A DNA stretch of 48,847 nt from Caryophanales bacterium UBA7581 (GTDB lineage Bacteria; Bacillota_I; Bacilli_A; RFN20; CAG-826): positions 9,018-57,864 of the forward strand of contig DLKT01000061.1 in NCBI GenBank assembly GCA_002477825.1. The letters run 5' to 3'. The position numbers and the translations under genes are program-made. The notes below the pieces were generated by a model that worked only from the letters and a program-made list of their open reading frames with translations, was not told the DNA's origin and searched no databases. Of this stretch, positions 39,183 through 48,767 are shown piece after piece. How positions within the stretch are numbered: position 1 is the first letter of the stretch; each line of letters starts with the position of its first letter.

Positions 39183-40169
39183 ATGATGAAAAAAATTGCG
39201 TTCTTCGATACAAAGCCTTATGATAAAGAGGTTTTTGATGAAGAGAATACGCACTACGAAATGGTCTATTTTGAAAGTAAATTAAACGAAAAAACGGCAA
39301 GACTTGCGCAAGGCTTTGACTGTGTATGTGCTTTTGTAAATGATGATATTAATCAAAAGGTTATCGATACTTTATACGAAAACGGCATTCGTCTAATTGC
39401 TTTACGAAGCGCCGGATATAATAATGTGGATTTAAAAGCCGCTCAAGATAAAATTACAATTGTCCGCGTACCTTCTTATTCGCCACATTCCATTGCCGAA
39501 CATGCTTTTAGCTTATTACAAACCTTAAATCGTAAAATCCATCGCGCTTATATTCGTACCCGTGATTTTAACTTTTCTTTAGTGGGAATGAACGGTATTG
39601 TTTTATATCAAAAAACCATCGGTATTGTCGGCGTTGGTGCGATTGGTAGAGCAATGATTCAAATTGCAAAAGGTTATGGTATGCGCGTTGTATGCTTTGA
39701 TCCGCATCCGGATGAATCATTAGGTGTTGAATTCGTGGATTTAGATACGCTTTTTAAAGAAAGTGATGCTATTTCTTTACATTGCCCACTAACGAAATCA
39801 ACTTATCATATGATTAATAAAGAATCGATTGCAAAAATGAAAAAAGGCGTCTATTTTATTAATACATCTCGCGGCGCTTTAGTGGACACTGCAAGTTTAT
39901 TAGATGCTTTAAATGAAGGAAAAATCCGTGGGGCTGGTTTAGACGTTTATGAAGAAGAGGAAGATTTATTTTTTGAAGATAAATCGCTTACTATCGTAAA
40001 AGATAATGTATTATCTTTACTTATTTCTCGACCGAATGTCATTATTACTTCTCACCAAGCGTTTTTAACCGATGAATCTTTAACCCAGATTGCGAGAACA
40101 ACCTTTGATAACTTAGATCAATACTTTGCTCATCAACCTTTAGAAAACGAAATTCGTTATCAAAAATAA
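39183..40169 (+). CDS. ldhA: D-lactate dehydrogenase
   Basis: This enzyme reduces pyruvate to D-lactate with NADH, regenerating NAD in fermentation. It has GIVGVGAIGRAMIQIAKGYGM, CFDPHPDE, INTSRGALVDTASLLDAL with the catalytic Arg, and ITSHQAFLTDE with the catalytic His; this C-terminal H-Q-A-F-L-T is characteristic of LdhA. The N-terminal RSAGYNNVDLKAA and VPSYSPHSIAEHA match too. AAAGGAG lies 7 bases before the first of two ATG codons. A hairpin in its leader may regulate it. Its substrate is more certain than that of its neighbour. Confidence 0.9.
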   Translation: MMKKIAFFDTKPYDKEVFDEENTHYEMVYFESKLNEKTARLAQGFDCVCAFVNDDINQKVIDTLYENGIRLIALRSAGYNNVDLKAAQDKITIVRVPSYSPHSIAEHAFSLLQTLNRKIHRAYIRTRDFNFSLVGMNGIVLYQKTIGIVGVGAIGRAMIQIAKGYGMRVVCFDPHPDESLGVEFVDLDTLFKESDAISLHCPLTKSTYHMINKESIAKMKKGVYFINTSRGALVDTASLLDALNEGKIRGAGLDVYEEEEDLFFEDKSLTIVKDNVLSLLISRPNVIITSHQAFLTDESLTQIARTTFDNLDQYFAHQPLENEIRYQK

Positions 40170-40181
40170 AGTATTTTCGTC

Positions 40182-40210
40182 TTGTATCTTATGATTTTTT
40201 TGTTTACAAT
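40182..40210 (+). promoter_or_regulatory. Promoter of the tyrS T-box transcript
   Basis: TTGTAT at 40182-40187, a 17-base spacer and TACAAT at 40205-40210. Confidence 0.65.
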
Positions 40211-40216
40211 ATAGTA

Positions 40217-40427
40217 GCAATGAATAAGAAAAAGTACTGCCCAATATAGAGAGCCTCGTGTTTGGTGAAAGAGGAGAAGCAGGAAATACGACTTAGGAGC
40301 ATCTTTGCGAAAACAAAGCGTTGGCGTAGCGTTATTTACGCACATAAGGGAGAGTTATGTTAACTCTAACTAAGGTGGTACCGCGTTATTTTAGCGTCCT
40401 TAGACATTTGTCTAGGGGCGCTTTTTT
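40217..40427 (+). promoter_or_regulatory. T-box leader of tyrS
   Basis: The T-box AAGGTGGTACCGCG lies at 40372-40385, and the terminator AGCGTCCTTAGAC / GTCTAGGGGCGCT with its T-run at 40393-40427. The likely specifier is TAC (Tyr) at 40287-40289, followed by GA, in line with tyrS downstream. It should sense uncharged tRNA-Tyr. Confidence 0.92.
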
Positions 40428-40447
40428 AAAAAAAGGAGAGATGAAAT

Positions 40448-41683
40448 ATGACATTATTAGAAGAACTTAAAGCTCGCGAATTATTCTTTCAAACCACTTC
40501 GGAAGATTTTGAAAATTATTTAGAAACCCATAAAGTTACGTTCTATTTAGGCTGTGACCCTACAGGTGATTCTTTACACGTAGGTCACTTAGTGACGTAC
40601 TTAGTCGCTAAAAGATTAGAACAAAGAGGTCATCACCCCATTCTTCTTGTGGGTGGCGCAACCGGACAAATCGGTGATCCAAAACAACAAGGCGAAAGAA
40701 AAATGCTTTCTTTAGAAACTACCAATGAAAACGCTCGTAAATTAGCCCATCAAGTAGAAACTCTCTTTGGTTTCCATACCATTGTGAATAACTTAGATTG
40801 GACAAAAAACTTAAGCGTCATTGACTTCTTACGTTTCTATGGTAAAGAATTTAACGTCAACACCATGATCAATAAAGAAACCGTAAAAGCGCGTTTAGAT
40901 AGCGGTATTTCTTATACTGAATTCTCTTACCAAATCTTACAAGCCATGGACTGGTATCATTTATTTAAAACGATGAACTGCGAAGTACAAATTGGTGGTC
41001 AAGACCAATGGGGTAATATGACCGCGGGTACCGAACTCATTCGTAAAAAAGAAGGTAGTGAAACCAAAGTCTACGCTATGACCATTCCTTTAATTTTAAA
41101 ACCTGATGGCACAAAGTTTGGTAAATCAGAAGCAGGAAAATCCGTGTGGTTAGATAAAGATAAAACTTCACCTTATGAATTCTATCAATTCTGGTTCAAT
41201 CTTCCTGATAGCGACGTTATTAAAAAGATGAAACAATTCACTTTCTTATCTTTAGAAGAAATTGCAAGCATCGAAGAAGAATGGAAGAAAGCTCCCGAAA
41301 CTCGTTTAGCGCAAAAAACATTAGCAAGAGAAATGACGAAACTCATTCATGGACAAGATGGTTTAGACCAAGCTTTACGTATTACTGATGCTTTATTTAA
41401 AGGGGATATTGCTTCTTTAAGCGCCAAAGAAATTGAAATGGCTTTTAGCGATTTCCCCAAAACTCATATTGAAGAAAATGCACCTTTATTAGAAACTTTA
41501 ATCGCTTTAGGTGTTGCTAGTTCCAAAAGAGAAGCTCGTGAATTTGTAAAGAATGGCGCAATTACCATTAACGGACAAAAAGTCACCGATGAAACTACGC
41601 TTTTAAATCCAAGTATGGCTATTGATCAACGTTTCTTAGTGGTGCGTCGCGGTAAAAAGAAATACAGTTTAGCGGAATTCTAG
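40448..41683 (+). CDS. tyrS: Tyrosyl-tRNA synthetase
   Basis: This class I synthetase charges tRNA-Tyr. The HIGH motif reads HVGH (44-47) after YLGCDPTGDSL, and the KMSKS-like motif is KFGKS (223-227). The QIGGQDQWGNM motif binds tyrosine. The C-terminal S4 domain (ETLIALGVASSKREAREFVK) binds the tRNA. The 411 residues are full length. AAAGGAG precedes the ATG. The T-box leader controls it, and a strong terminator follows. Confidence 0.97.
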   Translation: MTLLEELKARELFFQTTSEDFENYLETHKVTFYLGCDPTGDSLHVGHLVTYLVAKRLEQRGHHPILLVGGATGQIGDPKQQGERKMLSLETTNENARKLAHQVETLFGFHTIVNNLDWTKNLSVIDFLRFYGKEFNVNTMINKETVKARLDSGISYTEFSYQILQAMDWYHLFKTMNCEVQIGGQDQWGNMTAGTELIRKKEGSETKVYAMTIPLILKPDGTKFGKSEAGKSVWLDKDKTSPYEFYQFWFNLPDSDVIKKMKQFTFLSLEEIASIEEEWKKAPETRLAQKTLAREMTKLIHGQDGLDQALRITDALFKGDIASLSAKEIEMAFSDFPKTHIEENAPLLETLIALGVASSKREAREFVKNGAITINGQKVTDETTLLNPSMAIDQRFLVVRRGKKKYSLAEF

Positions 41684-41704
41684 TTTCTCATCTTAATAAA
41701 AAAC

Positions 41705-41765
41705 AAAAGAAGCTAAATATGAAAAAAGTTTTAACACGAAATCAATACATTTAGCTTCTTTTTTA
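41705..41765 (+). terminator. Terminator of tyrS
   Basis: AAAAGAAGCTAAAT (41705-41718) and ATTTAGCTTCTTTT (41749-41762) form a perfect 14-bp stem over a 30-base loop, with a T-run. Confidence 0.85.
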
Positions 41766-41849
41766 TTGTCTTTTTTTGAAAATATAGAGAAAATATTTCG
41801 AAATTGCGTCATTTTTGCTATGATATAAAGTGTTAAAGGAGCCAAAAAA

Positions 41850-44800
41850 ATGGAGTTTCATTCAAATCATGAAAAGGATCAAGAAGGTAATAAAGAAACA
41901 AAGTCTTGCGGACTTTATTTTCTTCATAATCTTTTAAACGAAATTTCTAAAAAGGAAATATTGTTAAAGGCTTCTTTTATCAATGATAAAAAATCTTATC
42001 TTTTATATAAGTTAAATGAAGAGATTAAAAAAGGAGCGGAGCCGCGACTTATTCCATATTTTTTTCATCAACAAATTGTTACTTCTTCGCAAGATTTTAT
42101 TGAACTCGTTATCGATAGTCATTATCATCCTTATAGTTTAATTTTAAAAGACAAAACATCGTTATTTCAACGAGTTTTTGCTTTGCCCAATTCCATAGAA
42201 AAACAATTATTATTAGGATATTGTTATGAACAAGGTGATGCAGGGGTAGCTAAAGATATTTCTAAAGCCTTTGCCTGCTTTTTAAAAGCAGCAGAGTCTA
42301 AGGATGCACGTGCGCAAAATATTATCAGTTACTATTATGGAACAGGAGCGGAAGGTATCGCTATTGATTATCAAAAATCTTTCTATTATGCTTCGTTATC
42401 TGCTCAACAAAATTATGCGGTTGGTTTATTTAATTTAGGACATTGCTATGAACATGGAACAGGAACCATTCGAAATGAAAGTAAAGCTTTTACGCTTTAT
42501 TATCAAGCGGCAATGCAAGGTTATTCCAAAGCGATGGAAAAAGTAGGCGTTTATCTTTTTTATGGTACAGTGGTTAAAAAAGATATCACTAGTGCTTTTT
42601 ACTGGTTTCAACGCGCGGCATTAAATGGTATGGAAAATAGCTATTTATACGCTGCTTATTGTATGCTAGATAACGATATGAAAGTTCATGATATAAATAC
42701 GGCCATTGAATTATTAAAACAAGCTTCTTCAAGAGGCATAAAAGAGGCAGATTTAGAATTAGGTAAGGTATATTATCAGAACACAGAAATTACGCCGAAT
42801 GTCTTATTAGCGTTAGATTATTTTTCTCATGCCTATCAAGAAGGCATTTTAGAAGCAGGGAAATACATAGTTGAAATTTCGGAAAAAGATATAAATAACG
42901 AAGATTTTTTAAAGAAAGCCTATAACATTTTAAAAGACTTCTTAAAAAAGGAAATCGGACAAAAAGATTTTAATGAAGAACTTTATGGCTTTGGTGCCTA
43001 CCATATGGGCCTGTGGCTTAAAAATGGGTGGCTAGTAAAAAAGAATGAAGAAGAGGCTTTAAGATATTTATCTTTGGCTGAACGGTTGGGTAACTATGAT
43101 GCTTCTTATGAAGCAAGTATTCTATATGAAAAAAAGTTTGATTATGATGCAATGATGAATAGCTTAAATCAAGCATTAAAAGGTTCAAAAGAAACGATAA
43201 AAAAAGCGTATTATCAATTAGGTAAACTCAATTTAGAAGGAAAAATAATTGCTCAAGATATTGACACGGCTTTCCGCTTTTTAGATTTATCTTTTAAAAT
43301 GGGATACAGTAAAGCTGCTTATTTTTTAGCAAAATTCTATGAAATCAGCGATGGTAAACATATCGCTAACTATAAGAAAGCTTTTGAAATGTATACACAT
43401 GCAGCCTATCGCTGCAATAACGGCTATGCCTATTATAAAATGGCAGAAGCGCGTTATTATGGCATCGGTGTCCACGCTAATGACGAAGAAGCGAAAAAGC
43501 TAGTACTTGAAAGCCAAAAACTCGGCGTAGAAAAAGCGGATATTCTTCTTGGAATGATGTATCTAGAAGGAAGAGCTTTTGAAAAAGATGAAGAAAAAGC
43601 ATTTTCCTATTTTAAAAATGCGTATGATCATCACATTCCTAGTGCCCCTTATTATTTAAGTGATTTTTATTTAAAGGGAAAGGTTATAAAACAAGATATA
43701 ACCTATGCAATAACCCTTTTAAAAGAAGCAGAGGAGAATCGTTTTTATTTAGCTTCTCACGTTTTAGGACAAATGGCTTTAGAAGGAAAATATGTAACCA
43801 AAGATGAAGAAAGTGCCTTTAACCATTTCTTATTAGGTGCGACTTATTATGATGAAGCTTGTACATTAGATATTGTTGATTGCTATCAAAATGGTGTTGG
43901 TGTAGAGAAAAACGAAGAAATCGCTTTTTCTTATCTTTATCAATATCATTTCCATAAGAGCCAATGTGTACCGGTAATGTATAAAATTATTTTATGCTAT
44001 TTAAAAGGTAAAGGGGTTAAAAAAGATATTGTAAAAGCCAGTTATCTTTTAAATGCAATGATTGAAAGTAAGCAAAGTGAAGTGGACATATCCGAAGCGG
44101 AATTCCTTTTAGGCTACGCTTATTATACCGGAAGCATGACGTTAAGAAATCCTCCCGCTGCTTTTTATCAATTCTCTTTAGCGGCACAAAATGGACATAT
44201 AGACGCTATGTTTTATCTTGCTGAATGTTATGATAAAGGTACCGGTATCAGCGTAAATCATGAAAAAGCGGTATCTTGGTATACGAAAGCAGCAGAAAAG
44301 CAACATTTAGGCGCAATGTATGAATTAGCTAATCATTATTATGATGGAATCGGCATTGAACAAGATTATCAAAAAGCATTTTCATATTACAAAATGGCAG
44401 CAGAAAGTGGCTATTTAAGTGCACAAGTGAGTTTAGCAGGGTGCTACGCTAACGGGGTAGGTACGATGCAAAGCTATGCTTTAGCGGCCAAATATTATGC
44501 GTTAGCTTCCCAAAAGAATCACGCTTTAGCAGAATTCCATTTAGCGGATTTATACGAAAATGGCTTTGGGGTAACGTTATCCTATGACTTAGCCATTGAA
44601 TATTATAAAAGAGCGATAGAACATGGTTATTCTTTAGCGAAAGAATCCTTAGAAAGAGTAGAAAAGAAATTAGAATTAAAACGCTTGCAAGAAGTTGGTG
44701 TTGAACCAAGCCACGTTTTCATTTCTTGGAATCATTATTCGGAAGAACTTTCAATTCAAATTTCTGAAATTTTAAAACAAGGCAATTTAAAAGTATGGCA

Positions 44801-46799
44801 TAGTAATGCAAGTTGCGAAGGATTTATTAGTGAGACGTGTTTACTTGCGATAAAAAACGCAAAAACTTTCTTAGTGTTATTAAGCTTAAAAGCTATTAAA
44901 AGTGCCTATGTGCAAATGGAAGTTCAAGCGATTTATGATCGGGTAAAAAATGGAGAAATCGATATTTCTTGTATTAAAGCAATGTATGATGGTCCAGAAA
45001 ATGAAATCCGTCAAGCTTTAAGTGAACTACCGAAAGAGCATCCAATGCGTATCTTTATCGACTTTGATTTATCACCGTTATATGTGACAGAACCGCAATA
45101 TATGATTGATAATATCATCAATTCGTTAACCACGGGCGCTTTTAAAACGTATCGTAATGTTAGACATAGAAAAACAGCCATGTTTAGTATGTTTATTTTA
45201 AACACGTTTAATTTTGATCGTTATGCGAATATGGTAGATTTAACGAGCAATATTGAAAAAGGTTACATTTCTAGAAAATTAGCGCTCTACACGAAAAAAG
45301 AGGAATCCGTTTTTTATAGTGAAGAAGACTTATTAAAAAACGAGCTTTCTTTAATTGTGGCACCAGGTGGAAGAGGAAAATCCGTTTATTTGCAAAATTT
45401 AGAGCACCGTTTCTTTAGTCAAGATAACGCTACTACGATTTTCTTTCGGTTTCCCTTAACACAGTTAAAAAAATATGTGGCAAAGCTTTCAAAAGAAGCT
45501 GATGCAGAAGACTTTATAACCTTCTTAAAAGAAGAAGTCTTTAAAAAAGAATTAGATGAAGTGGAAAAGAATATTCCTTTCCGTAATGAAAAATTTATTC
45601 AAATTTTCTTACAAGAAAATAAACAAATTTATTTCTTATTAGACGCTATTGATGAATTAGGAAACGATCGAAAAAAATGGCTTCAAATCTTTGAAAAAAT
45701 GTGGAGTGATTTTGTTTTAAAATATAACAAAAATAAATCCATTCATTTCATTTTTACTTCTCGTATTGTGGAGAAAATTCATATCGCTGAACTTTCTTCT
45801 TTAACGGTCTTTACTTTACCTTCTTTTAATGAAGAGGAGCAAAAAGGATTATTTGTTTCTATTATGAATTTATTCAATGCATCGCAATTAAGAGAAATGG
45901 CCAATCACCAAGAAGAAGTAACACTATTTAGTGAGGAAGAAGATTATCCGCTTTTTAAAAAGGAAGTTGCTGAACTTCATATTCCTATTACTTCTAACCC
46001 TTTAATTTTATGTAATTTCTTAATTTTATATTTTATGAATGCATTAGAAAATCGACCAATGCCTAAAACTGAATATGAAATTATGATGCAATCAATCCAT
46101 CTTTTAATTGATCAATTAGAAGATGAAAAAAGAATTGATTTAGATTTAAACTTAGTTTCAGTATCTTTCTTAAATCAACATTTACGTAATATTTTAGCTT
46201 ATCTTTATTTTGAAATTTTAGCCTTTGATTCTCGACCAATAGAAGATATTATTTTAGAATACCTTTTAGATAACGAAAAAGAAGAAGAAATTCAAAAACT
46301 ATCCATGTTAGAAAGAAAACGTTTAGCTTTCGCTTTAAAACAACATTTTATTTCTCGTAATTTTGCCGGAGAAGGAAATATTGTTCACGGACTATTTGCC
46401 ACATACTTAGCTTCTGAGTATTGTTATCAAGATTTAATTCAAATTACAGGTAAGGGCAAATTAGCGCACCTCACTTTTAAAGATGAAAAAGCGAAAGAAA
46501 GACTTCATTCTTATCAAGAGCAGTATTTCTCCTTAGGAGAAAACTGGATTGATGTTTTAAATCATTTGATTTCCAAAATGCTTTATCAACTATCTTTATT
46601 ACCACATGAAGAAAATCTTTCGAAAGATAATTTTGATTTCTTACAAGAAGTCTTTGAAGTTCTTTATGTTAATAACACCAATGAGAACATGAAAAAGAGT
46701 TATCGTGATATCAAAAAAATGGCGAAAGAGAAACGTTGTTACTTTGCCTCAGATGTTATAAAACTATTGTCACTTCAACTATTTTCTAAGATCAAATAA
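41850..46799 (+). CDS. Sel1-repeat - TIR - NACHT/STAND protein
   Basis: This is a 1649-residue protein with three parts. Residues about 115-940 hold roughly 21 Sel1-like repeats (LGYCYEQGDAGVAKDISKAF and similar), an alpha-solenoid that often binds proteins. Residues about 954-1080 are a TIR domain: VFISWN (956-961), EGFISETCLLAI, then LSLKAIKSAYVQMEV with Glu1024 in the place of the NADase glutamate. From about 1165 there is a P-loop NTPase with Walker A PGGRGKS (1172-1178) and Walker B LLDAIDEL (Asp1265-Glu1269), then a helical tail, as in NACHT/STAND ATPases. No signal peptide or membrane span is visible. Such TIR-NTPase proteins act in bacterial immunity by depleting NAD after sensing a phage product. 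An immune role is inferred. Confidence 0.85.
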   Translation: MEFHSNHEKDQEGNKETKSCGLYFLHNLLNEISKKEILLKASFINDKKSYLLYKLNEEIKKGAEPRLIPYFFHQQIVTSSQDFIELVIDSHYHPYSLILKDKTSLFQRVFALPNSIEKQLLLGYCYEQGDAGVAKDISKAFACFLKAAESKDARAQNIISYYYGTGAEGIAIDYQKSFYYASLSAQQNYAVGLFNLGHCYEHGTGTIRNESKAFTLYYQAAMQGYSKAMEKVGVYLFYGTVVKKDITSAFYWFQRAALNGMENSYLYAAYCMLDNDMKVHDINTAIELLKQASSRGIKEADLELGKVYYQNTEITPNVLLALDYFSHAYQEGILEAGKYIVEISEKDINNEDFLKKAYNILKDFLKKEIGQKDFNEELYGFGAYHMGLWLKNGWLVKKNEEEALRYLSLAERLGNYDASYEASILYEKKFDYDAMMNSLNQALKGSKETIKKAYYQLGKLNLEGKIIAQDIDTAFRFLDLSFKMGYSKAAYFLAKFYEISDGKHIANYKKAFEMYTHAAYRCNNGYAYYKMAEARYYGIGVHANDEEAKKLVLESQKLGVEKADILLGMMYLEGRAFEKDEEKAFSYFKNAYDHHIPSAPYYLSDFYLKGKVIKQDITYAITLLKEAEENRFYLASHVLGQMALEGKYVTKDEESAFNHFLLGATYYDEACTLDIVDCYQNGVGVEKNEEIAFSYLYQYHFHKSQCVPVMYKIILCYLKGKGVKKDIVKASYLLNAMIESKQSEVDISEAEFLLGYAYYTGSMTLRNPPAAFYQFSLAAQNGHIDAMFYLAECYDKGTGISVNHEKAVSWYTKAAEKQHLGAMYELANHYYDGIGIEQDYQKAFSYYKMAAESGYLSAQVSLAGCYANGVGTMQSYALAAKYYALASQKNHALAEFHLADLYENGFGVTLSYDLAIEYYKRAIEHGYSLAKESLERVEKKLELKRLQEVGVEPSHVFISWNHYSEELSIQISEILKQGNLKVWHSNASCEGFISETCLLAIKNAKTFLVLLSLKAIKSAYVQMEVQAIYDRVKNGEIDISCIKAMYDGPENEIRQALSELPKEHPMRIFIDFDLSPLYVTEPQYMIDNIINSLTTGAFKTYRNVRHRKTAMFSMFILNTFNFDRYANMVDLTSNIEKGYISRKLALYTKKEESVFYSEEDLLKNELSLIVAPGGRGKSVYLQNLEHRFFSQDNATTIFFRFPLTQLKKYVAKLSKEADAEDFITFLKEEVFKKELDEVEKNIPFRNEKFIQIFLQENKQIYFLLDAIDELGNDRKKWLQIFEKMWSDFVLKYNKNKSIHFIFTSRIVEKIHIAELSSLTVFTLPSFNEEEQKGLFVSIMNLFNASQLREMANHQEEVTLFSEEEDYPLFKKEVAELHIPITSNPLILCNFLILYFMNALENRPMPKTEYEIMMQSIHLLIDQLEDEKRIDLDLNLVSVSFLNQHLRNILAYLYFEILAFDSRPIEDIILEYLLDNEKEEEIQKLSMLERKRLAFALKQHFISRNFAGEGNIVHGLFATYLASEYCYQDLIQITGKGKLAHLTFKDEKAKERLHSYQEQYFSLGENWIDVLNHLISKMLYQLSLLPHEENLSKDNFDFLQEVFEVLYVNNTNENMKKSYRDIKKMAKEKRCYFASDVIKLLSLQLFSKIK

Positions 46800-46812
46800 A
46801 AACAAAAAATAA

Positions 46813-46841
46813 TTGAATAACGCTCAATAATATGATATTCT
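46813..46841 (+). promoter_or_regulatory. Possible promoter of the membrane protein gene behind the TIR-NACHT gene
   Basis: TTGAAT at 46813-46818, a 17-base spacer and TATTCT at 46836-46841. A short repeat ATTGA/TCAAT covers the -35. Confidence 0.5.
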
Positions 46842-46890
46842 CTTATAGGAATTGAAAAAGAATACAATCAATTCAAAAAGGGGAAAGAAA

Positions 46891-47469
46891 ATGAAATCAT
46901 TAAAAATTATTCAAGTTCTATGTAAAATAGGCCAAATTCTGAGTAAAATTGCTTTTATTTTATGTATTGTGGGTGCAAGTTTGAGTTTATTAGGAATTCT
47001 ATCGTTAGCTTGCGGAATTGAAACCATTGTAATTAACGGAGTAACCATTGGTAGCATGATTGAAAATGAATCAGGAATGAGTATGGAAACTATGTACACT
47101 ACGTTAACCGTTGCTATTATTTTCATGGCGGGAGAAATCGCTATTGCTAAATTTTCAGAACTTTATTTCAAACATGAATTAATTGCGGGAACACCTTTAA
47201 CTCTAGATGGTGTAAAAGAAATGCGCCGTTTAGGCATTTTAAAGATTGCGATTTCTTTAGGAACAGTTATATTAGCCGCTATCGTACAAGCCATTTTAAA
47301 ATCAACATTAAAAGATGTAGTTGAAGTGGACTTAGATAACTCAAGCGCTATCGTTATGGGAATTATGTATTTAATTCTTTCTTTAGTACTTCAATACGCT
47401 AATGAAGAATTAAAAAACAAAGAAGAAAAAATGGAAATTTCTAATCAGCAAGAAAATGAAAAGGAGTGA
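46891..47469 (+). CDS. Four-span membrane protein, DUF2975-like
   Basis: From the ATG at 46891 (AAAGGGGAAAG before it; an in-frame codon at 46852 is less likely) the protein has 192 residues and four hydrophobic segments (FILCIVGASLSLLGILSLACG, TLTVAIIFMAGEIAIAKF, ILKIAISLGTVILAAIVQAI, IVMGIMYLILSLVLQYAN). The segment LIAGTPLTLDGVKEMRRLGIL resembles DUF2975, a family of small membrane proteins, often beside HTH regulators, of unknown function. It lies 91 bases behind the TIR-NACHT gene. The link between the two is possible but not proven, as it may have its own promoter. Confidence 0.7.
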   Translation: MKSLKIIQVLCKIGQILSKIAFILCIVGASLSLLGILSLACGIETIVINGVTIGSMIENESGMSMETMYTTLTVAIIFMAGEIAIAKFSELYFKHELIAGTPLTLDGVKEMRRLGILKIAISLGTVILAAIVQAILKSTLKDVVEVDLDNSSAIVMGIMYLILSLVLQYANEELKNKEEKMEISNQQENEKE

Positions 47470-47488
47470 AATAAAACACTCCTTTTTT
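47460..47488. terminator. Bidirectional terminator
   Basis: AAAGGAGTG (47460-47468, overlapping the stop) and CACTCCTTT (47477-47485) with T-runs on plus. It also ends the RsmF gene on minus. Confidence 0.8.
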
Positions 47489-48767
47489 AACGCCTTAATC
47501 CTTTGGGATAGAAATTTTTTAGTGTACCTTGGGTTGCTTTTAAAAAGCCTAAGGACACACCTTGATAGGTTGCAATATAATATCCAGATAAAGAAGAATC
47601 ACAGGATAAAGTATCACCATGAATATATTTTTTAACTTCTTCGTCATTTAAGCTAATGTTTCTATCCCACAATAAAAAGTGAGAAAGAGCATGGCTAGGT
47701 AAGAAACGATCTTTTTTAATTTCTCCTATCTCTACTCCATAGCGGATCACTGTCATTTTTTCCGTAGGGAAATAAGAAGATAAGCCATATAGCGTATCGT
47801 TTTTTAATAAATAATCAAGTGGAGGTAAACTGAAATCCTTTAAAAAAGGAAAGTTCTGTTTATCTTTTTTTCCTTTTTTCATTAAACTTACTTCTTTATT
47901 TCCTTTTTTATGAAGCAAAGCAATGAATTGGCCTTCTCCTTGATATAAAGAAGGGAAAAGGTGAATAGAACCTTTTAAAGAAGGATGTTCATAAAAAGAA
48001 GGAGAAGAAGGTAAAGAAATGAGTTCATAATCTTCATGTTCTTTTAAAAAGTTTAAAATGGGTCCTTCATCTTCTTCATAAGAAAAAGAACAAGTAGAAT
48101 AAAGTAAATAACCACCGGGTTTAAGAAAAGAATCCGCTAAAGAGAGAAGCTCTTTTTGCGTTTTAGCGCATTCAAGCACTTTATTGTACGTCCAATCTAA
48201 ACGCATTTCTTCTTGTTTTCTAAACATACCCGAACCACTACAAGGGGCATCTAAAATAATTGAATCGAAGAAATGACGATAACTAGAAGGGAATTGATGT
48301 AAATTCATCGCGGTAACCATTACGTTACCAAGTCCCATTCTTTCAATATTACTAGAAAGCGTTAAAGCACGGGGATAGGATAAGTCGTTAGCGACCATGG
48401 TTACTTCTTCATGAAAAGCGGTTTGAATCGTTTTTCCTCCCGGTGCCGCACACATATCTAAAATATAATCACCTTTAGATATTGGTAAAAAAGCCGCTAC
48501 CAGCATCGCGCTAGGATCTTGAAGATAATAAGCGCCCGCATCATGGAAAATATTTTTTCCTAAAGGATATTCATTTTTATCATAATAAAAAGCATGAGGA
48601 ATAAAGGGGTGTTTTTTTACATGCGGAAAAAGCGATAAAAAAGTCTCATCGCTCATTTTTTTAGGATTTAATAAAGCGGCATGTACGCTTTCTTTTTCTA
48701 AAGATAGAAGTAGTTCATCCACTATATCATGCGGATAATGTTGATATAAATGTTCTTTAAAATCCAT
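47487..48767 (-). CDS. rsmF: RsmF-type 16S rRNA (cytosine-C5-)-methyltransferase
   Basis: This NOL1/NOP2/Sun-family enzyme methylates a cytosine of 16S rRNA with SAM. It has the SAM motif DMCAAPGGKT, the motif IV cysteine in DAPCSGSGMFRK and the catalytic motif VI cysteine in STCSFSYEEDEG. Before them is GAYYLQDPSAML, and at the C-terminus a PUA-like RsmF tail (IRYGVEIGEIKKDRFLPSHAL). The 426 residues fit RsmF/YebU rather than RsmB. GGGTGA precedes the ATG at 48767 on the minus strand. It stands alone; the 80 bases to the right edge hold a TACAAT-type -10 and no gene. Confidence 0.93.
   Translation of the reverse strand: MDFKEHLYQHYPHDIVDELLLSLEKESVHAALLNPKKMSDETFLSLFPHVKKHPFIPHAFYYDKNEYPLGKNIFHDAGAYYLQDPSAMLVAAFLPISKGDYILDMCAAPGGKTIQTAFHEEVTMVANDLSYPRALTLSSNIERMGLGNVMVTAMNLHQFPSSYRHFFDSIILDAPCSGSGMFRKQEEMRLDWTYNKVLECAKTQKELLSLADSFLKPGGYLLYSTCSFSYEEDEGPILNFLKEHEDYELISLPSSPSFYEHPSLKGSIHLFPSLYQGEGQFIALLHKKGNKEVSLMKKGKKDKQNFPFLKDFSLPPLDYLLKNDTLYGLSSYFPTEKMTVIRYGVEIGEIKKDRFLPSHALSHFLLWDRNISLNDEEVKKYIHGDTLSCDSSLSGYYIATYQGVSLGFLKATQGTLKNFYPKGLRR

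Noticed and set aside
42240..44690. Tandem DNA repeat or CRISPR array in the large gene
   Set aside because: The periodicity of about 108 bases comes from diverged Sel1 protein repeats; the DNA itself is not repeated and there are no spacers.
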